Assembly (NCBI GenBank): GCA_902802215.1
Contig: CADCLH010000073.1
Span: 1-20,632 of the forward strand
Direction: 5' to 3'
Source: Oscillospiraceae bacterium
GTDB lineage: Bacteria; Bacillota; Clostridia; Oscillospirales; Oscillospiraceae
Length of the DNA: 20,632 nucleotides
The translations under genes and the position numbers were made by a program. Positions 6,368 to 14,386 of this stretch are shown here, one piece after another (position 1 is the first letter of the stretch; every line of letters starts with the position of its first letter). Below the pieces are notes generated by a model, which was not told the origin of the DNA, searched no databases, and saw only the letters and a program-made list of their open reading frames with translations.

Positions 6368-8898
6368 CAATGCGCCTCCGCCCAGCTGTGGCCGATGTGC
6401 GCGTCCGCGGTGAGGGGAACGGACAGCTGCACCGCGTTTTCCATCTCCTCCGCAAGCAGCTTTTGCACCGTCTCCGCCTCAGCTTCGGGGCATTCGACGA
6501 TCAGCTCGTCATGCACCTGGAGGATCAGACGCGCTTCAAGCTTTTCCTCCCGCAGCCTGCGGTGGACGTTGACCATGGCAAGCTTGATGACGTCGGCCGC
6601 CGTGCCCTGCACGGGCATATTCAGCGCGACGCGCTCGCCGAAGGAGCGGACATTGAAGTTGGAGCTCTTGAGCTCGGGCAGCCAGCGGCGGCGGCCGAAG
6701 AGCGTGGCCACATAGCCGTCCTCCTTCGCCTTCGCCACGACGCGCTTCATATAATCGCGCACCCCGTGGTATTTGTCAAGATAGGCGTCCATATACGCCT
6801 TTGCCTCGTTGGGAAAGACGCCGATATCCTGCGCCAGCGAGAAGGCGGAGATGCCGTATACGATGCCGAAGTTGACCGCCTTGGCGCGGCTGCGCATCAG
6901 CGGCGTGACCTCCGCGATCGGGACGCCGAACACGCGCGAGGCCGTGACCGTATGGAAGTCTTCACCGCTCAGAAACGCCTCCCGCATGGCCTCGTCGCCG
7001 GAGATATGGGCCAGCAGGCGAAGCTCGATCTGGCTGTAGTCGGCGTCCACCAGCACCATGCCGGGGCCGGCGACAAACATCTTGCGGATCTCGGCGCCGA
7101 GCTTTTTGCGCACGGGGATGTTGAGCCTGCCCGTGGCGGTGACGGTCATCTGAAAGCTCGAATGGATGCGTCCGTCCGGGCCGATCACCTTGAGCAGTCC
7201 GTCGGCGTAGGTCGATTTGAGCTTGGTCAGGGTGCGGTATTCAAGGATCTCGTCTATGATCGGGTGCTTGTTGCGGAGCTTTTCCAGCACGTCCACATTG
7301 GTACTCCAGCCGGTCTTGGTCTTCTTTCCGGAGGGCAGCATCAGTTCTTCAAACAGCACCTCGCCCAGCTGCTTCGGGGAGTTGATGTTGAAATCATGTC
7401 CGGCGTGCTGCCAGATGCTCTCCTGCAGGCGGGCGATGTCCCCGTTCAGGCTCTCGCCGAAATCATACAGGGCCTTGCGGTCGACGTAGAAGCCCGCCTT
7501 CTCCATCTCAGACAGGACCTCGCACAGCGGCAGCTCGATCTCCCGGTAGAGCTTTGTCATGCCGAGCTCCCCGAGCTTTTCCTCCAGCACGGGGGCAAGC
7601 GCGAAAATCGCCTCCGCGCCGTCCGTCTCCCGTCCCAGATAGCGGGCGCTGAGACGCGGCAGCGCGTAGTCGCTGTCGTTGGCGTCCAGAAGATACGCCG
7701 CCAGCGCCGTATCGAACACAAAGCCGTCATGGCAGCGCCCCTCCTGCGAGAGGACGTTCATCATATCCTTGACGTTGTGGCCGAGCTTTTTCCTGTCGGG
7801 GCTGAACACCAGCTCCAGCAGCTTGTCATAGTCCTCGCCGCAGGCGTTCCACGAAGCGCCGTAGACGGTCTTCCCGTCGCAGAGCTCGATCGCGTCGAGA
7901 TTGTCGACAAAGCGGACGGCTATGTTCTCCGCGTCCTTCAGGGCTTGCAGCAGCTTATCCATGGCTGCGGCGGAATTGACAAGGATATGCGGCAGCCCTT
8001 CCGATGCGGGCTCTGCGGCTGCGGCGCTCTCGGTAAGGCCCCACTTCTCGATGAACTTCTGAAAGCCGAGGCGCTTGAACAGGCCGTACAGGGCGTCGGT
8101 GTAGTTCCGGTCCCAGACGGCGTCCTCCGGGTTCAATTCGAGCGGCACCTCCCGCAGGATGGTGGCGAGCCAGTAGGATTTGCGGGCGCTCTCCTCCCCC
8201 TCCGCGAGCTTTTTCCGCACGCCCTCCTTGACGTCGAGGGCGGGCAGCTGACGGTAGATGTTGTCGATCGTCCCGTATTTGCGGATCAGCTCCATCGCCG
8301 TCTTCTCGCCGATCCCCGGCACGCCGGGGATGTTGTCGGAGCTGTCGCCCATCAGGGCCTTGAGGTCCACCATCTGCGGCGGAGCAAAGCCGTATTCCGC
8401 TTCAAAGACCTCCGGGGTGTAGTCGATCGTCTCGGTCTGCCCCATGCGGGATTTGACGTTGCAGACCGTGGTGCGCTCGTCGATGAGCTGGAGACTGTCC
8501 TTGTCGCCCGTGACGACCGCGCAGTCCCAGCCGCGCTCCCGGCAGATGCGGGAAGCGGTACCGAGAATGTCGTCGGCCTCGTAGCCTGCGAGCTCATAGC
8601 GGCGGATGCCCATGGCGTCGAGCGTCTCCTTCAGAAGCGGCATCTGTACGGCGAGCTCCTCCGGCATGGGCTTGCGCTGGGCCTTGTACCCGTCGTAAGC
8701 CTTATGGCGGAAGGTCGGCTCCTTTCGGTCAAAGGCGACGCAGAGCGCGTCCGGCTTCTGCTCGTCCAGCATGCGCTGAAGGATGTTCAGAAAGCCGAAG
8801 ATCGCGTTGGTCGGCGTCCCGTCGGGGGCATTGAGCATGCGCACCCCGTAGAACGCGCGGTTCACAATGCTGTTGCCGTCGAGTATCATCAGTTTCAC
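6367..8898 (-). CDS. polA: DNA polymerase I, proofreading-inactive, with an 8-residue gap in the polymerase motif
   Basis: 843 residues from a GTG start at 8898, with GGAGG seven bases upstream. Residues 1-290 are the 5' nuclease (GYEADD; TGDKDSLQL; GDSSDNIPGVPGIGEKTA). Residues about 300-465 are a 3'-5' exonuclease-like fold that lacks the DxE of Exo I (VRFVDNLDAIEL in that place), so proofreading is probably absent, as in B. subtilis and Thermus Pol I. The polymerase domain has motif A VDADYSQIELR (Asp618), motif B R-SRAK-AVNF-GIVYG (669-682) and motif C QVHDE (794-798). The highly conserved stretch TGRLSSxxPNLQNIP reads TGRLNIP here (589-595): eight residues are missing in frame. The enzyme fills repair gaps and removes Okazaki primers. 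It lies 15 bases after uvrB and overlaps rimI. Confidence 0.96.
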   Translation of the reverse strand: MKLMILDGNSIVNRAFYGVRMLNAPDGTPTNAIFGFLNILQRMLDEQKPDALCVAFDRKEPTFRHKAYDGYKAQRKPMPEELAVQMPLLKETLDAMGIRRYELAGYEADDILGTASRICRERGWDCAVVTGDKDSLQLIDERTTVCNVKSRMGQTETIDYTPEVFEAEYGFAPPQMVDLKALMGDSSDNIPGVPGIGEKTAMELIRKYGTIDNIYRQLPALDVKEGVRKKLAEGEESARKSYWLATILREVPLELNPEDAVWDRNYTDALYGLFKRLGFQKFIEKWGLTESAAAAEPASEGLPHILVNSAAAMDKLLQALKDAENIAVRFVDNLDAIELCDGKTVYGASWNACGEDYDKLLELVFSPDRKKLGHNVKDMMNVLSQEGRCHDGFVFDTALAAYLLDANDSDYALPRLSARYLGRETDGAEAIFALAPVLEEKLGELGMTKLYREIELPLCEVLSEMEKAGFYVDRKALYDFGESLNGDIARLQESIWQHAGHDFNINSPKQLGEVLFEELMLPSGKKTKTGWSTNVDVLEKLRNKHPIIDEILEYRTLTKLKSTYADGLLKVIGPDGRIHSSFQMTVTATGRLNIPVRKKLGAEIRKMFVAGPGMVLVDADYSQIELRLLAHISGDEAMREAFLSGEDFHTVTASRVFGVPIAEVTPLMRSRAKAVNFGIVYGISAFSLAQDIGVFPNEAKAYMDAYLDKYHGVRDYMKRVVAKAKEDGYVATLFGRRRWLPELKSSNFNVRSFGERVALNMPVQGTAADVIKLAMVNVHRRLREEKLEARLILQVHDELIVECPEAEAETVQKLLAEEMENAVQLSVPLTADAHIGHSWAEAH

Positions 8899-8913
8899 GG
8901 CGGTTCCTCCCTG

Positions 8914-10878
8914 TCATTTCTCGCCCCTGAGGCGAATGATCTCGTCGCGCAGCTGGGCTGCGATCTCGTACTCGAGCATCTCGGCCGCCTTGCGCATCTT
9001 GCTCTCCAGCGAGGCGATCAGCTCGCGCTTTTCGCGCTCGGTCATCTTCACGCCGTGCGAGGTGAGCCTGGCCGAGGGCTCCGAGGAGATCTCGATCAGC
9101 TCGCGCACGCTCTTGACGATGGTCTTCGGCACGATGCCGTGGGCCTCGTTGTAGGCCATCTGCTTCGTGCGGCGGCGGTTGGTCTCGTTGATGCAGGCGC
9201 GCATCGAGGGCGTTATCGTGTCTGCGTACATGATGACGATGCTCTCGGCGTTTCGCGCCGCACGGCCGACCGTCTGGATCAGGCTGGTCTCGCTGCGCAG
9301 GAAGCCCTCCTTGTCGGCGTCCAGGATCGCGACGAGCCCGACCTCGGGAATGTCCAGACCCTCGCGCAGCAGGTTGATGCCGACCAGAACGTCGAATTCC
9401 CCGAGGCGCAGATCGCGGATGATCTCCATGCGCTCGATGGTGTTGATGTCGTGGTGCATGTACCGGCAGCGGATCCCTGCGCCGGTCAGGTAGGCGGAGA
9501 GGTCCTCGGCCATTTTCTTGGTGAGCGTGGTGACAAGGCTGCGCTGGCCCTTTTCGATCTTGGCGTTGATCTCTCCGATCAGATCGTCGATCTGCCCCTC
9601 GACGGGCCGGACGAAGATCTCGGGGTCCAGGAGCCCCGTCGGCCGGATGATCTGCTCGACGATCTGCCCGGCGCGCTCGCGCTCGTATTCGCCGGGCGTC
9701 GCGGAAACGTAGACGCGCTGGTGGATGCGCTGCGTAAACTCGTCGAATTTGAGCGGGCGGTTGTCAAAGGCGGAGGGAAGGCGGAAGCCGAAGTCCACCA
9801 GCGCCTCCTTGCGCGCGCGGTCGCCGCGGTACATGGCCCGCACCTGCGGCAGCGTCACATGGCTCTCGTCCACGAAGAGCAGAAAGTCCTTCGGGAAATA
9901 GTCCAGCAGCGTCATCGGCGGACTGCCGGGGGCGCGGTTGGAGATCACGCGGGAGTAGTTCTCGATCCCGGTACAGTAGCCGAGCTCCTGCATCATCTCG
10001 ATGTCATAGTCGGTGCGCTGCTTGATGCGCTGGGCCTCGAGCAGCTTCCCGTTCTCGGTGAAATACCGGACGCGCTCGTCGCATTCCTCCCGGATGCGTC
10101 CGATGGCCTCGGCCATCTTCTCCCGGGTCGTGACATAGTGGCTCGCGGGGTAGATGGCGACATGGTTGACGATGCGCGTCACCGTGCCGGTGACGACGTT
10201 GATCTCGCTGATGCGGTCCACCTCGTCGCCGAAAAACTCCACCCGGATCGCCTTGTCGTTGGAGTAGGCCGGGAAGATCTCCACGGTGTCGCCGCGGACG
10301 CGGAACATGTTGCGCTCAAAGGCGACATCGTTTCGCTCATAGCGGATCTCCACCAGCTTCCTGAGCAGCTCGTCAAAGTCCCGGGTCTGGCCGGGGCGCA
10401 GGGAGATGACCATGTTGGCGTAGTCGATGGGGTCGCCCAGACCGTAGATGCAGGAGACGGAGGAGACGACGATCACGTCCCGGCGCTCAAAGAGGCTGGA
10501 GGTCGCGCTGTGGCGCAGCCGCTCGATCTCATCGTTGATCGAGCAGTCCTTTTCGATAAACGTGTCGGTATGGGGGATGTAGGCCTCCGGCTGATAATAG
10601 TCGTAGTACGAGACGAAGTACTCCACCGCGTTTTCCGGGAAGAACTCCTTGAACTCGCTGCACAGCTGCGCGGCAAGCGTCTTGTTGTGGGCGAGGACCA
10701 GCGTGGGCCGGTTGAGCCTTGCGATGACGTTGGCCATGGTAAAGGTCTTTCCGGAGCCGGTCACGCCGAGAAGCACCTGCTCGTCGAGTCCGTTTTCGAG
10801 GCCCATGACGAGACTGTCGATCGCCTCGGGCTGATCGCCCATCGGCCGGTAGGGAGAGACCAGTTTGAATCTGTCCAT
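8914..10878 (-). CDS. uvrB: Excinuclease ABC subunit B
   Basis: 654 residues. UvrB is the damage-verifying helicase of nucleotide excision repair, loaded by UvrA and cut-partner of UvrC. The ATG at 10878 (MDRFKLVSPYRPMGDQPEAI) has GGAG seven bases upstream and matches the usual N-terminus; an upstream in-frame start at 10962 would precede the promoter. Walker A is GVTGSGKT (38-45), the damage-probing beta-hairpin is YYDYYQPEAY (91-100), the DESH box is at 337-340, and motif VI QTVGRAARN is present. The C-terminal UVR domain, a coiled coil that contacts UvrC, ends the protein (KMRKAAEMLEYEIAAQLRDEI). uvrA does not follow; instead polA comes next, giving a repair-centred operon. Confidence 0.97.
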   Translation of the reverse strand: MDRFKLVSPYRPMGDQPEAIDSLVMGLENGLDEQVLLGVTGSGKTFTMANVIARLNRPTLVLAHNKTLAAQLCSEFKEFFPENAVEYFVSYYDYYQPEAYIPHTDTFIEKDCSINDEIERLRHSATSSLFERRDVIVVSSVSCIYGLGDPIDYANMVISLRPGQTRDFDELLRKLVEIRYERNDVAFERNMFRVRGDTVEIFPAYSNDKAIRVEFFGDEVDRISEINVVTGTVTRIVNHVAIYPASHYVTTREKMAEAIGRIREECDERVRYFTENGKLLEAQRIKQRTDYDIEMMQELGYCTGIENYSRVISNRAPGSPPMTLLDYFPKDFLLFVDESHVTLPQVRAMYRGDRARKEALVDFGFRLPSAFDNRPLKFDEFTQRIHQRVYVSATPGEYERERAGQIVEQIIRPTGLLDPEIFVRPVEGQIDDLIGEINAKIEKGQRSLVTTLTKKMAEDLSAYLTGAGIRCRYMHHDINTIERMEIIRDLRLGEFDVLVGINLLREGLDIPEVGLVAILDADKEGFLRSETSLIQTVGRAARNAESIVIMYADTITPSMRACINETNRRRTKQMAYNEAHGIVPKTIVKSVRELIEISSEPSARLTSHGVKMTEREKRELIASLESKMRKAAEMLEYEIAAQLRDEIIRLRGEK

Positions 10879-10911
10879 GACGCGCTCCAATCCTGCATGC
10901 AGAGATATTAT

Positions 10912-10940
10912 ATTATAGCATAGCTTCCGTCTTTTAACAA
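10912..10940 (-). promoter_or_regulatory. Sigma-A-type promoter of the uvrB operon, with palindrome in the leader
   Basis: The minus strand has TTGTTA (10935-10940), a 17-base spacer and TATAAT (10912-10917). The leader contains a perfect palindrome CTGCATGCAG (10893-10902) just past the start site. I find no CGAAC-N4-GTTCG LexA box of the Bacillus type, although uvrB is usually an SOS gene. Confidence 0.7.
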
Positions 10941-10971
10941 GGACGCAGAGATGTTCTCCCAAACAAATCAG

Positions 10972-11001
10972 GAAGCCGGAGGAGTCTCGTCCCCCGGCTT
11001 C
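10972..11001 (-). terminator. Probable terminator of the SLH-domain gene
   Basis: An 8-bp stem (GAAGCCGG, 10972-10979, with 10994-11001), extendable across a mismatch, lies 9 bases past the SLH gene stop. The minus strand continues CTGATTTGTTTGG, a weak T tract. It sits just upstream of the uvrB promoter. Confidence 0.6.
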
Positions 11002-11010
11002 ACGGATCTC

Positions 11011-11850
11011 TTATAGCTTTCCCATTGCGCTGACAAGCATTTGGGCAGCCTCCTCACGGCTGAGCGTCTCCGCGCTCGGATAGTCGGCGCTCACGATCCC
11101 GGCAGAGCGCAGATTCATACAGGCTTGCAGGATCTTGTCCGGCGCTTCCTCCTCAAGCGCGACGTCGGAAAGTCCCAGCGCCGCGTTCAGCATGGCGGCC
11201 GCCTCGCCCTTTGTGATCGGGGCGTCCGGCGAAAAGGCCCCGCCTTTGCGCTCGATCCCGGTCAGGGCCGCGGTGGCGACGACCTGCCGCATCTGCGGGG
11301 ACAGGCTCTCATCGTCGCTGCACCCGCTGCGCATCACGCCCTCCAGCAGCGGCTGGTCGGCGGCGAGCATGCACAGGCGCAGGAACTCCCCCTTTGTGAC
11401 CGCCCGGTCGGGATGAAAGCAATAGCTGCCCCCGATCTGATCCCCGACGAAAAGGCCGGACTCGCACAGCTCGGCCGCCGCGTAGGCTCCGGCGCGGCCC
11501 TCCATATCCTCGTAGGAAACGGGCTTGCGCTGCTTTTCGATGCGGATCAGCACCGTCGCCTCCTGAGAAAGATTGCCCTCCGCGTCCTTCGCTTTATAGC
11601 CGAAATAGTCTCTGCCGCGCTTTTTCTCCTTCGGCGTATAGACGAAGCTGCCGTCCTCTTCCAGCACGATGCTGCCCTTGACCGGCTGTGTCGTGATCTC
11701 ATAGGCGACGGCGTCCCCGTCGGGGTCATAGGCCGACAGCCTGCCGCCGACCGAGACGCCGCGGTAGGTTTTCAGCTCCAGGTTCTCGGCGACCGGCGAG
11801 GCCCCCAGCGCAAAGGCCGGGTTGGCAAGTCCCATTCCCATCAGCAGCAT
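11011..11850 (-). CDS. Exported protein with Ig/cadherin-like domain and S-layer homology repeats
   Basis: 279 residues from the ATG at 11850, which has GGAGG nine bases upstream. The start MLLMGMGLANPAFALGA looks like a short signal sequence with an AFA cleavage site but without the usual basic residues. Residues about 20-106 resemble a bacterial Ig/cadherin-like repeat (AYDPDGDAVAYEI...GSIVLEEDGSFVYTP...GRDYFGYKAKD). Residues 120-279 contain three S-layer homology repeats, recognisable by FHPDRAVTKGEF (145-156), FSPDAPITKGEA (206-217) and the C-terminal LSREEAAQML (263-272). SLH repeats anchor proteins to pyruvylated secondary cell-wall polymer, so a wall-attached surface protein is expected. 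It is monocistronic, divergent from the PAP2 gene. The binding partner is unknown, and no catalytic domain is visible. Confidence 0.8.
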   Translation of the reverse strand: MLLMGMGLANPAFALGASPVAENLELKTYRGVSVGGRLSAYDPDGDAVAYEITTQPVKGSIVLEEDGSFVYTPKEKKRGRDYFGYKAKDAEGNLSQEATVLIRIEKQRKPVSYEDMEGRAGAYAAAELCESGLFVGDQIGGSYCFHPDRAVTKGEFLRLCMLAADQPLLEGVMRSGCSDDESLSPQMRQVVATAALTGIERKGGAFSPDAPITKGEAAAMLNAALGLSDVALEEEAPDKILQACMNLRSAGIVSADYPSAETLSREEAAQMLVSAMGKL

Positions 11851-11881
11851 CAGGGTGTTCCTCCCTTCGTGTCGTACTGCT

Positions 11882-11911
11882 AGTATGTTCAAAAACAGGG
11901 GATGTATGCAA
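11882..11911 (-). promoter_or_regulatory. Possible promoter of the SLH-domain gene
   Basis: The minus strand has TTGCAT (11906-11911), an 18-base spacer and CATACT (11882-11887), about 32 bases before the start. The -35 match is poor. It lies back to back with the PAP2 promoter. Confidence 0.35.
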
Positions 11912-11918
11912 AAGCAGG

Positions 11919-11948
11919 TAGACTTTTCCGGGAATTCTATGGTAGAAT
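11919..11948 (+). promoter_or_regulatory. Possible extended -10 promoter of the PAP2 gene
   Basis: TAGACT (11919-11924), an 18-base spacer and TAGAAT (11943-11948) preceded by TGG, an extended -10. It lies 29 bases before the ATG at 11978. Confidence 0.5.
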
Positions 11949-11977
11949 CAAGAAAAACGATCATCGGGAGAAACATC

Positions 11978-12610
11978 ATGGAACTGACCGCATCAGCCCA
12001 GTGGATCAACGCCACCTTTGAAACCTTCGACCAGAGCATCACCTCCGCGGTGCATGCGCTCCACACCGCCGCGGGCGGCTTCTTCACCCCGTTCTTTGAA
12101 CTGATTTCCTTTTTCGGAAAAGGCGGCATCTGCCTGATCCTTCTCTCCCTGTGCCTGATGTTCCTCAAACCGACGCGGCGCTTCGGGACCGCCATGCTGC
12201 TCGGCCTCGCCATCGGCGCGATCATCACGAATCTGGGTCTCAAGATCTTTATCGCCAGACCCCGCCCGTACGCGGATCAAAACAGCATGTTCCATGACCT
12301 GTGGCTGACCGTCGGGCAGAACGTGGAGAGCGACAAGAGCTTTCCCTCCGGCCATACGACGGCCGCCTTTGCCAGTATGACGCCCGTGTTCATCATGGGA
12401 AAACCGAAATACAAGATCGCCGCGCTGTGCTTTGCGGTCCTGATGGGCATCGCAAGGATCTATCTGGTCGTCCACTTCCCCAGCGACGTGCTCGCCGGAA
12501 TGATCGTCGGCATCTTCGCGGGCTGCGTCGCGGTTTTGATCGCCGCAAAGCTGCCCCGCCGCTGGTACCAATGGGACGCCCTGCCGAAAGGAAAGCACGC
12601 GAAAAACTGA
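11978..12610 (+). CDS. PAP2-family membrane phosphatase
   Basis: 210 residues from the ATG at 11978, with GGGAG eight bases upstream. The three-part PAP2 signature is complete: Kx4RPRP (Lys89 to Pro97), PSGH (123-126, catalytic His126) and Rx5HxxxD (Arg160, His166, Asp170). About five membrane helices surround it, with the active site expected on the outer face. Homologues dephosphorylate undecaprenyl diphosphate (BcrC type), phosphatidate or phosphatidylglycerophosphate; sequence alone does not separate these. A second, unrelated undecaprenyl-diphosphatase (UppP) is encoded about 5 kb away, so a lipid-carrier role is plausible. It is a single-gene unit facing rqcH and shares a terminator with it. 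Confidence 0.9.
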   Translation: MELTASAQWINATFETFDQSITSAVHALHTAAGGFFTPFFELISFFGKGGICLILLSLCLMFLKPTRRFGTAMLLGLAIGAIITNLGLKIFIARPRPYADQNSMFHDLWLTVGQNVESDKSFPSGHTTAAFASMTPVFIMGKPKYKIAALCFAVLMGIARIYLVVHFPSDVLAGMIVGIFAGCVAVLIAAKLPRRWYQWDALPKGKHAKN

Positions 12611-12658
12611 GAAAAGATCAAGGCTGCTGAGATTCCGTCAGCAGCCTTGATCTTTTCT
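12610..12658. terminator. Bidirectional terminator between PAP2 and rqcH
   Basis: A perfect 21-bp stem (12610-12630 with 12638-12658) and a 7-base loop, with A-rich and T-rich outer ends. It begins at the last base of the PAP2 stop codon and ends one base before the rqcH stop, so it serves both convergent genes. Confidence 0.9.
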
Positions 12659-12659
12659 G

Positions 12660-14384
12660 TTATTTGCAGCGGAGGCGTTTGACGAGTTCCTCGTCGCTCT
12701 GCACCAAAAGGGTCCTGTACTCCGTGTAGATCACCTTGCCCGGAAGCGACCCTGCCGGCTTTCGGACGTTTTTCACCATTGTGTAGTCGACCGGGATCTT
12801 GCCCGCGCCGCGTCCCTGAGAGAAGTGGGCCGCGATCACCGCCGCCTGTTCGATGCTGCCCGGCGGCGCTTCCTGCCCCTCACAGCGGAGAAGGACATGG
12901 CTGCCGTGGATCTTCTGCGTATGCAGCCAGAGGTCGGTGCGGCGCGCCTGTCTGGTCGTCAGCTCGTCATTTTGCAGGTTGCTGCGCCCGACCAGGACCT
13001 CCAGGCCGTCGTCCGTCATGAAGCGCAGCGGAGCCTGCGGCTTGCTCCTGTCCGGCTTCCGGCTCCCCTTTTCTTTGAGTATCCCGCCGGCAATCAGTTC
13101 TCTGCGCAGATCGGCCAGATCTTTTTCCGATTCCGCCGAAGCGATCAGCGCCAGAACGCTGTTGAGATAGTCCAGATGCGCCTCGCCGTCCGCGATCAGC
13201 CGCGTCAGATGCTCGCGCGCGGCCTTCTGGCGGGCGTACTCGCGGAACAGCTTCGCCGCATTCTGCTGCGGGGATTTGAGCGGATCGAGCGGGATCTCGA
13301 TCTCGGGGCAGCCCTCCGCATAGTAATCCTCGCAGCTTAGCGTTGTGTCGCCCTTTCGGATGCGGTACAGGTTTGCCGTGATCAGCTCTGCGGTTTTCCG
13401 CAGCGACTCCCGGTCTTCGGTACGCTTGAGCTCCTCCTGCTGCAAGGCGAGCTTGCGCGCCTGCCGGTCGCGCAGAAGGCGCACGCTTTTGTTGAGCGTC
13501 TGGGCGCGCCGCCGCTGCTGTTCCAGCCAGTCGCGGCCGGAATAAAACCGGTCGAGCATTTCGGAAAAACTCGTTTGGCGTACGCAGATCGCCGCCTCGC
13601 CGTACTGACGCAGCGCCATGAAGCTGTAATCCAGCGGCTTTTCCTCCTTGCAGACCATCCACGGCGCGAGCTCTCCCGCCCGTACGCTCTCCGTAAAGGC
13701 GTTCAGAAGCGGAGCAAGCAGCGTGTAATCGCCGCCGCAGCGGAAGGCCAGCTCCCGGCAAACAAGCGGGGAAAGCCCGGAAAAGCTGTCCAGCAGCCAT
13801 TTCTCGATCGGTTTTGACGGATCGGCCCGGGAAACCATGTCCTCGATTTGATCCGCGGAGAGGCTCACGGGAAACGGCTTGCCCTGACCGGGCGGCAGAC
13901 GGTAGAGCATGCCGGGGAGCATCCGGCGCTCCAAGCTCCCGCCGAAATCCATCCGGCGCAGACAGTCGATGATGCGCCCCTCGGCGTCGACCAGGATCAG
14001 GTTCGCGCTGCGGCCGATGAGCTCTGCGACCAGCTTCTTCTGTGCCTCGATCCCCAGCTCGTCCCGGGTGTCGAGGCTGAAAACCAGCATGCGCTCCCCT
14101 TCCGGCTGCGTGACGCCGGTAATGCGCGCGCCGAGCAGATGCTTGCGCAGCAGCATGCAGAACATGGGCGGCTCCGCGGGATTCTCAAACGAGGCCTGCG
14201 TCAGATGGACGCGCGCGTTGCCCGTGCCGACCGCGCAGAGAAGGCGCAGCGTCTCGCCGCTTGAGCGCAGCGTGAACAATACCATATCCCGCTCGGGCTG
14301 CTGGATCCTGTCGATCTTTGCGCCCGTCAGTTTTTCTTTCAGCTCCCGCGTCACGCCGGAGAGACAGATCGCGTCAAGCGGCAT
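12660..14384 (-). CDS. rqcH: Rqc2 homologue RqcH (NFACT family, formerly FbpA)
   Basis: 574 residues from the ATG at 14384, with GGAGG seven bases upstream and the mrnC stop two bases before it. An N-terminal NFACT-N domain (1 to about 180), a helix-hairpin-helix region and long coiled coil (about 290-400; QQRRRAQTLNKSVRLLRDRQ) and a C-terminal NFACT-R domain (LWLHTQKIHGSHVLLR) are in the usual order. RqcH binds stalled 50S-peptidyl-tRNA complexes and recruits tRNA-Ala to add poly-alanine tails for degradation. The Asp-Arg pair needed for tailing in B. subtilis RqcH (97-98) is Glu97-Arg98 here. The old name, fibronectin-binding protein, reflects an in-vitro property. It is coupled to mrnC upstream. 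Confidence 0.93.
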   Translation of the reverse strand: MPLDAICLSGVTRELKEKLTGAKIDRIQQPERDMVLFTLRSSGETLRLLCAVGTGNARVHLTQASFENPAEPPMFCMLLRKHLLGARITGVTQPEGERMLVFSLDTRDELGIEAQKKLVAELIGRSANLILVDAEGRIIDCLRRMDFGGSLERRMLPGMLYRLPPGQGKPFPVSLSADQIEDMVSRADPSKPIEKWLLDSFSGLSPLVCRELAFRCGGDYTLLAPLLNAFTESVRAGELAPWMVCKEEKPLDYSFMALRQYGEAAICVRQTSFSEMLDRFYSGRDWLEQQRRRAQTLNKSVRLLRDRQARKLALQQEELKRTEDRESLRKTAELITANLYRIRKGDTTLSCEDYYAEGCPEIEIPLDPLKSPQQNAAKLFREYARQKAAREHLTRLIADGEAHLDYLNSVLALIASAESEKDLADLRRELIAGGILKEKGSRKPDRSKPQAPLRFMTDDGLEVLVGRSNLQNDELTTRQARRTDLWLHTQKIHGSHVLLRCEGQEAPPGSIEQAAVIAAHFSQGRGAGKIPVDYTMVKNVRKPAGSLPGKVIYTEYRTLLVQSDEELVKRLRCK

Positions 14385-14386
14385 CT

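Noticed and set aside
6313..10923. A 1536-codon open frame on the plus strand
   Set aside because: It runs antisense to uvrB, polA and rimI, which have full family motifs. The translation is rich in Val, Asp, His and Arg with no domain, as expected from a shadow frame in GC-rich genes.
10879..10970. LexA (SOS) box in front of uvrB
   Set aside because: No CGAAC-N4-GTTCG or close variant is present; GAGA-ACA-TCTC and CTGCATGCAG are palindromic but not LexA-like.
11851..12243. Longer N-terminus of the SLH protein (up to 131 extra codons)
   Set aside because: It would overlap the divergent PAP2 gene and both promoters, and its residues look like antisense of PAP2.
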